16,174 nucleotides of DNA, from contig JAUVRV010000013.1 of assembly GCA_030597435.1 (NCBI GenBank), positions 1 to 16,174 on the forward strand, given 5' to 3'. A program made the translations under genes and the position numbers. The notes beneath the pieces are model-generated. The model had not been told where the DNA came from. It was given only the letters and a program-made list of their open reading frames with translations, and ran no database searches. Positions 14,793 to 16,174 of the stretch are shown piece by piece (position 1 is the stretch's first letter; the number at the start of each line of letters is the position of its first letter). The stretch is from Gemmatimonadales bacterium (GTDB taxonomy: Bacteria > Gemmatimonadota > Gemmatimonadetes > Gemmatimonadales > GWC2-71-9).

Positions 14793-16174
14793 TTTTTGAA
14801 ATCCGGTTCCTTACTGATGTTATCCATTGCGTCGAGCGTGAGCACGTTCGCGAGCTTGGCCTCATCGAAGAACGGAATGAACGTCGACCCTCGCGGTGGT
14901 TTGCCGCGGCCGTCGACCTTGGCCGGTAGCTCGAGGCTACCACGCCTACTCACCACACGAACCATGTCACCCGACTTGATGCTCAGTTCACTTGCATCGG
15001 CCCGGTTGATCTCCACGTACGCGTTCGGAGCCGCCTGGTGCAGCTGCTTCACACGGCGTGTCATGGAGCCGGTGTGCCAGTGCTCCAGGATGCGGCCGGT
15101 GCAGAGCCACATGGGATACTCGTTGTCGGGCGACTCTGCGGCTGGGTGCCAGGGACGCAACCAGAACGCGGCTCGCTCGCCATAGCCCTTGGCCTTGTAG
15201 AAGTGGACGCCACGACTCTTCTTGACGTAAGGATCGTAACCCGCGGCATAACGGTAGCGGGTCTCCTGGCCGTCGACCACCGGCCACAACATGCCCCGCG
15301 TCGCCTTGATCTGATCGTACGACGCAAGGTCCTTCCCAATGCCGAGCCCGAACTGGCGATACTCCTCGTACATCGGCTTGTGCCAATCGTCTTCGGGCCA
15401 GGGGAACAGGTGTCCCATTCCCATTCGCTTGGCTGCTTGGATCACCTGCCACGCGTCTTCCGTAGCTTCACCCGGCGGATCCACCATCTTCTCCCAATGT
15501 TGCGTGCGGCGCTCCGAGTTGCCGAACACGCCCTCGCGCTCGACCCACCCGGCAGTCGGCAGCACCAGGTCGGCCACCTCTGTTGTGGCTGTGGGATAGA
15601 TGTCGCTTACAATGAGGAAAGTGCCGTCATCCGGACTGCGCTCGATGCGACTCAAATTGGGAACAGACTGCCACGGGTTCGTGGTCTGTACCCACATCAC
15701 CTTCACATCACCGCGCATGAACGCGCGGAACATGTCCATCGTGTGGTAGCCCGGCCGTGCCGGAATCGTACCTTCCGGTATTCCCCAGATCCTTTCTGCC
15801 TTGGCACGATGCTCCGGGTTGGTCACGAACAAGTCAGCCGGCAACCGGTTCGCCAGCGTGCCCACTTCCCGCGCGGTACCGCATGCCGAAGGCTGCCCGG
15901 TGAGGCTGAAAGGGTTCGAGCCCGGTCGCGAGATCTTGCCGGTGATGAGATGTAGATCGGTGATGAGATTGTTCATCCATGTGCCACGGACATGTTGATT
16001 CACACCCATGCACCACAGGCTGACGGTACCACGTCCCGGGTCGCCGTACATCTCAGCAAGCGCGTGTATCTGTTGTTCCTGCACTCCGGACATCTCACTC
16101 GCTCGAGCCGGCGTGTAATCGTCCAGGAAGCGTTCCAACTCTGCGAACGACGACTCACGTCCCTGGTCGCGGAA
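14765..16174 (-). CDS. napA: Periplasmic nitrate reductase catalytic subunit NapA, C-terminal part
   Basis: The frame is open to the right edge (FRDQGRESSFAELERFL...), so the TTG at 16138 is not the start; about 469 codons are present. This is the C-terminal half of the Mo-bisMGD oxidoreductase that reduces nitrate to nitrite in the periplasm. Diagnostic stretches: MGVNQHVRGTWMNNLITDLH, TGKISRPGSNPFSLTGQPSA followed by CGTAREVGTLANRLPADL, DLVLPTAGWVEREGVFGNSE, and the C-terminal cofactor-binding domain with PMWLCTGRILEHWHTGSMTR, GDMVRVVSRRG, FIPFFDEAKLANVLTLDA and DFKKCAVRIEHI. These match NapA rather than NarG or formate dehydrogenase (a cytoplasmic NasA is more distant). The [4Fe-4S] motif, the Mo-ligand Cys and the Tat signal lie beyond the window. 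The stop overlaps the tetrahaem cytochrome start, so the two are co-transcribed. Confidence 0.94.
   Translation of the reverse strand, partial: FRDQGRESSFAELERFLDDYTPARASEMSGVQEQQIHALAEMYGDPGRGTVSLWCMGVNQHVRGTWMNNLITDLHLITGKISRPGSNPFSLTGQPSACGTAREVGTLANRLPADLFVTNPEHRAKAERIWGIPEGTIPARPGYHTMDMFRAFMRGDVKVMWVQTTNPWQSVPNLSRIERSPDDGTFLIVSDIYPTATTEVADLVLPTAGWVEREGVFGNSERRTQHWEKMVDPPGEATEDAWQVIQAAKRMGMGHLFPWPEDDWHKPMYEEYRQFGLGIGKDLASYDQIKATRGMLWPVVDGQETRYRYAAGYDPYVKKSRGVHFYKAKGYGERAAFWLRPWHPAAESPDNEYPMWLCTGRILEHWHTGSMTRRVKQLHQAAPNAYVEINRADASELSIKSGDMVRVVSRRGSLELPAKVDGRGKPPRGSTFIPFFDEAKLANVLTLDAMDNISKEPDFKKCAVRIEHI

Noticed and set aside
14262..15185. Plus-strand frames opposite the tetrahaem cytochrome and the end of napA
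   Set aside because: The opposite strand carries CXXCH motifs and NapA sequence in clear frames. The plus-strand products have no family features.
15038..15955. 305-codon plus-strand open frame
   Set aside because: It lies wholly antisense to napA, whose conserved motifs explain the sequence. The translated product is Arg/His-rich with no recognisable domain.
1..16174. CRISPR array, insertion sequence, phage genes or rRNA
   Set aside because: I saw no regularly spaced direct repeats, transposase or integrase motifs, terminal inverted repeats or rRNA-like sequence.

Overview
The window is GC-rich, densely coding bacterial DNA from a Gram-negative organism. The evidence is a giant NdvB-type inner-membrane glucan synthase, a periplasmic nitrate reductase (NapA) and a c-type cytochrome lipoprotein. 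The lineage cannot be fixed from the sequence. NdvB and NapA fit Pseudomonadota, but the S9D-type peptidase and the absence of an encoded CCA on the tRNA leave other diderm phyla open.

Layout. 1-615 (+) is the 3' end of an S9 prolyl-oligopeptidase-family peptidase, followed by a hairpin at 651-678. 837-9443 (+) is one 2868-residue gene for a cyclic beta-1,2-glucan synthase (NdvB/Cgs type) with GT84, glucoamylase-like and GH94 regions, starting at TTG and ending just before a strong hairpin at 9453-9481. 9444-9942 holds that hairpin, a tRNA on the minus strand, the decayed tail of an amidohydrolase gene (minus strand) and a plausible sigma70-type promoter. This promoter faces a two-gene plus-strand unit: a class-V PLP-dependent enzyme (9943-11145) and, 12 nt on, an 11-helix Na+-dependent amino-acid transporter of the NSS/SNF family (11158-12486). 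Everything after that is on the minus strand apart from a VapC toxin relic: an aldo/keto-reductase-fold protein that seems to lack its catalytic residues (12506-13375), the VapC relic (13440-13556, +), an unrecognised 187-residue protein (13574-14137), a four-haem NapB-like lipoprotein (14187-14792) and the C-terminal part of NapA (14765 to the window end).

How the genes fit together. Transcription on the minus strand from beyond 16174 would give napA, then the tetrahaem cytochrome (28-nt overlap), then the unknown gene 49 nt downstream. This is an unusual periplasmic nitrate reductase operon in which a lipid-anchored, duplicated NapB appears to replace the standard dihaem NapB. The PLP enzyme and the transporter probably import and process one amino acid. 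NdvB would make periplasmic cyclic glucan; no NdvA exporter gene lies in the window.

The most striking element is the tRNA at 9587-9670. It has a leucine-type class II body (long variable arm, Leu-like D arm, A73), but the cloverleaf places CGC, an alanine anticodon, in the anticodon position. The loop CTCGCAC is almost that of tRNA-Ala(CGC). If expressed and charged by LeuRS, it would put Leu at GCG codons.
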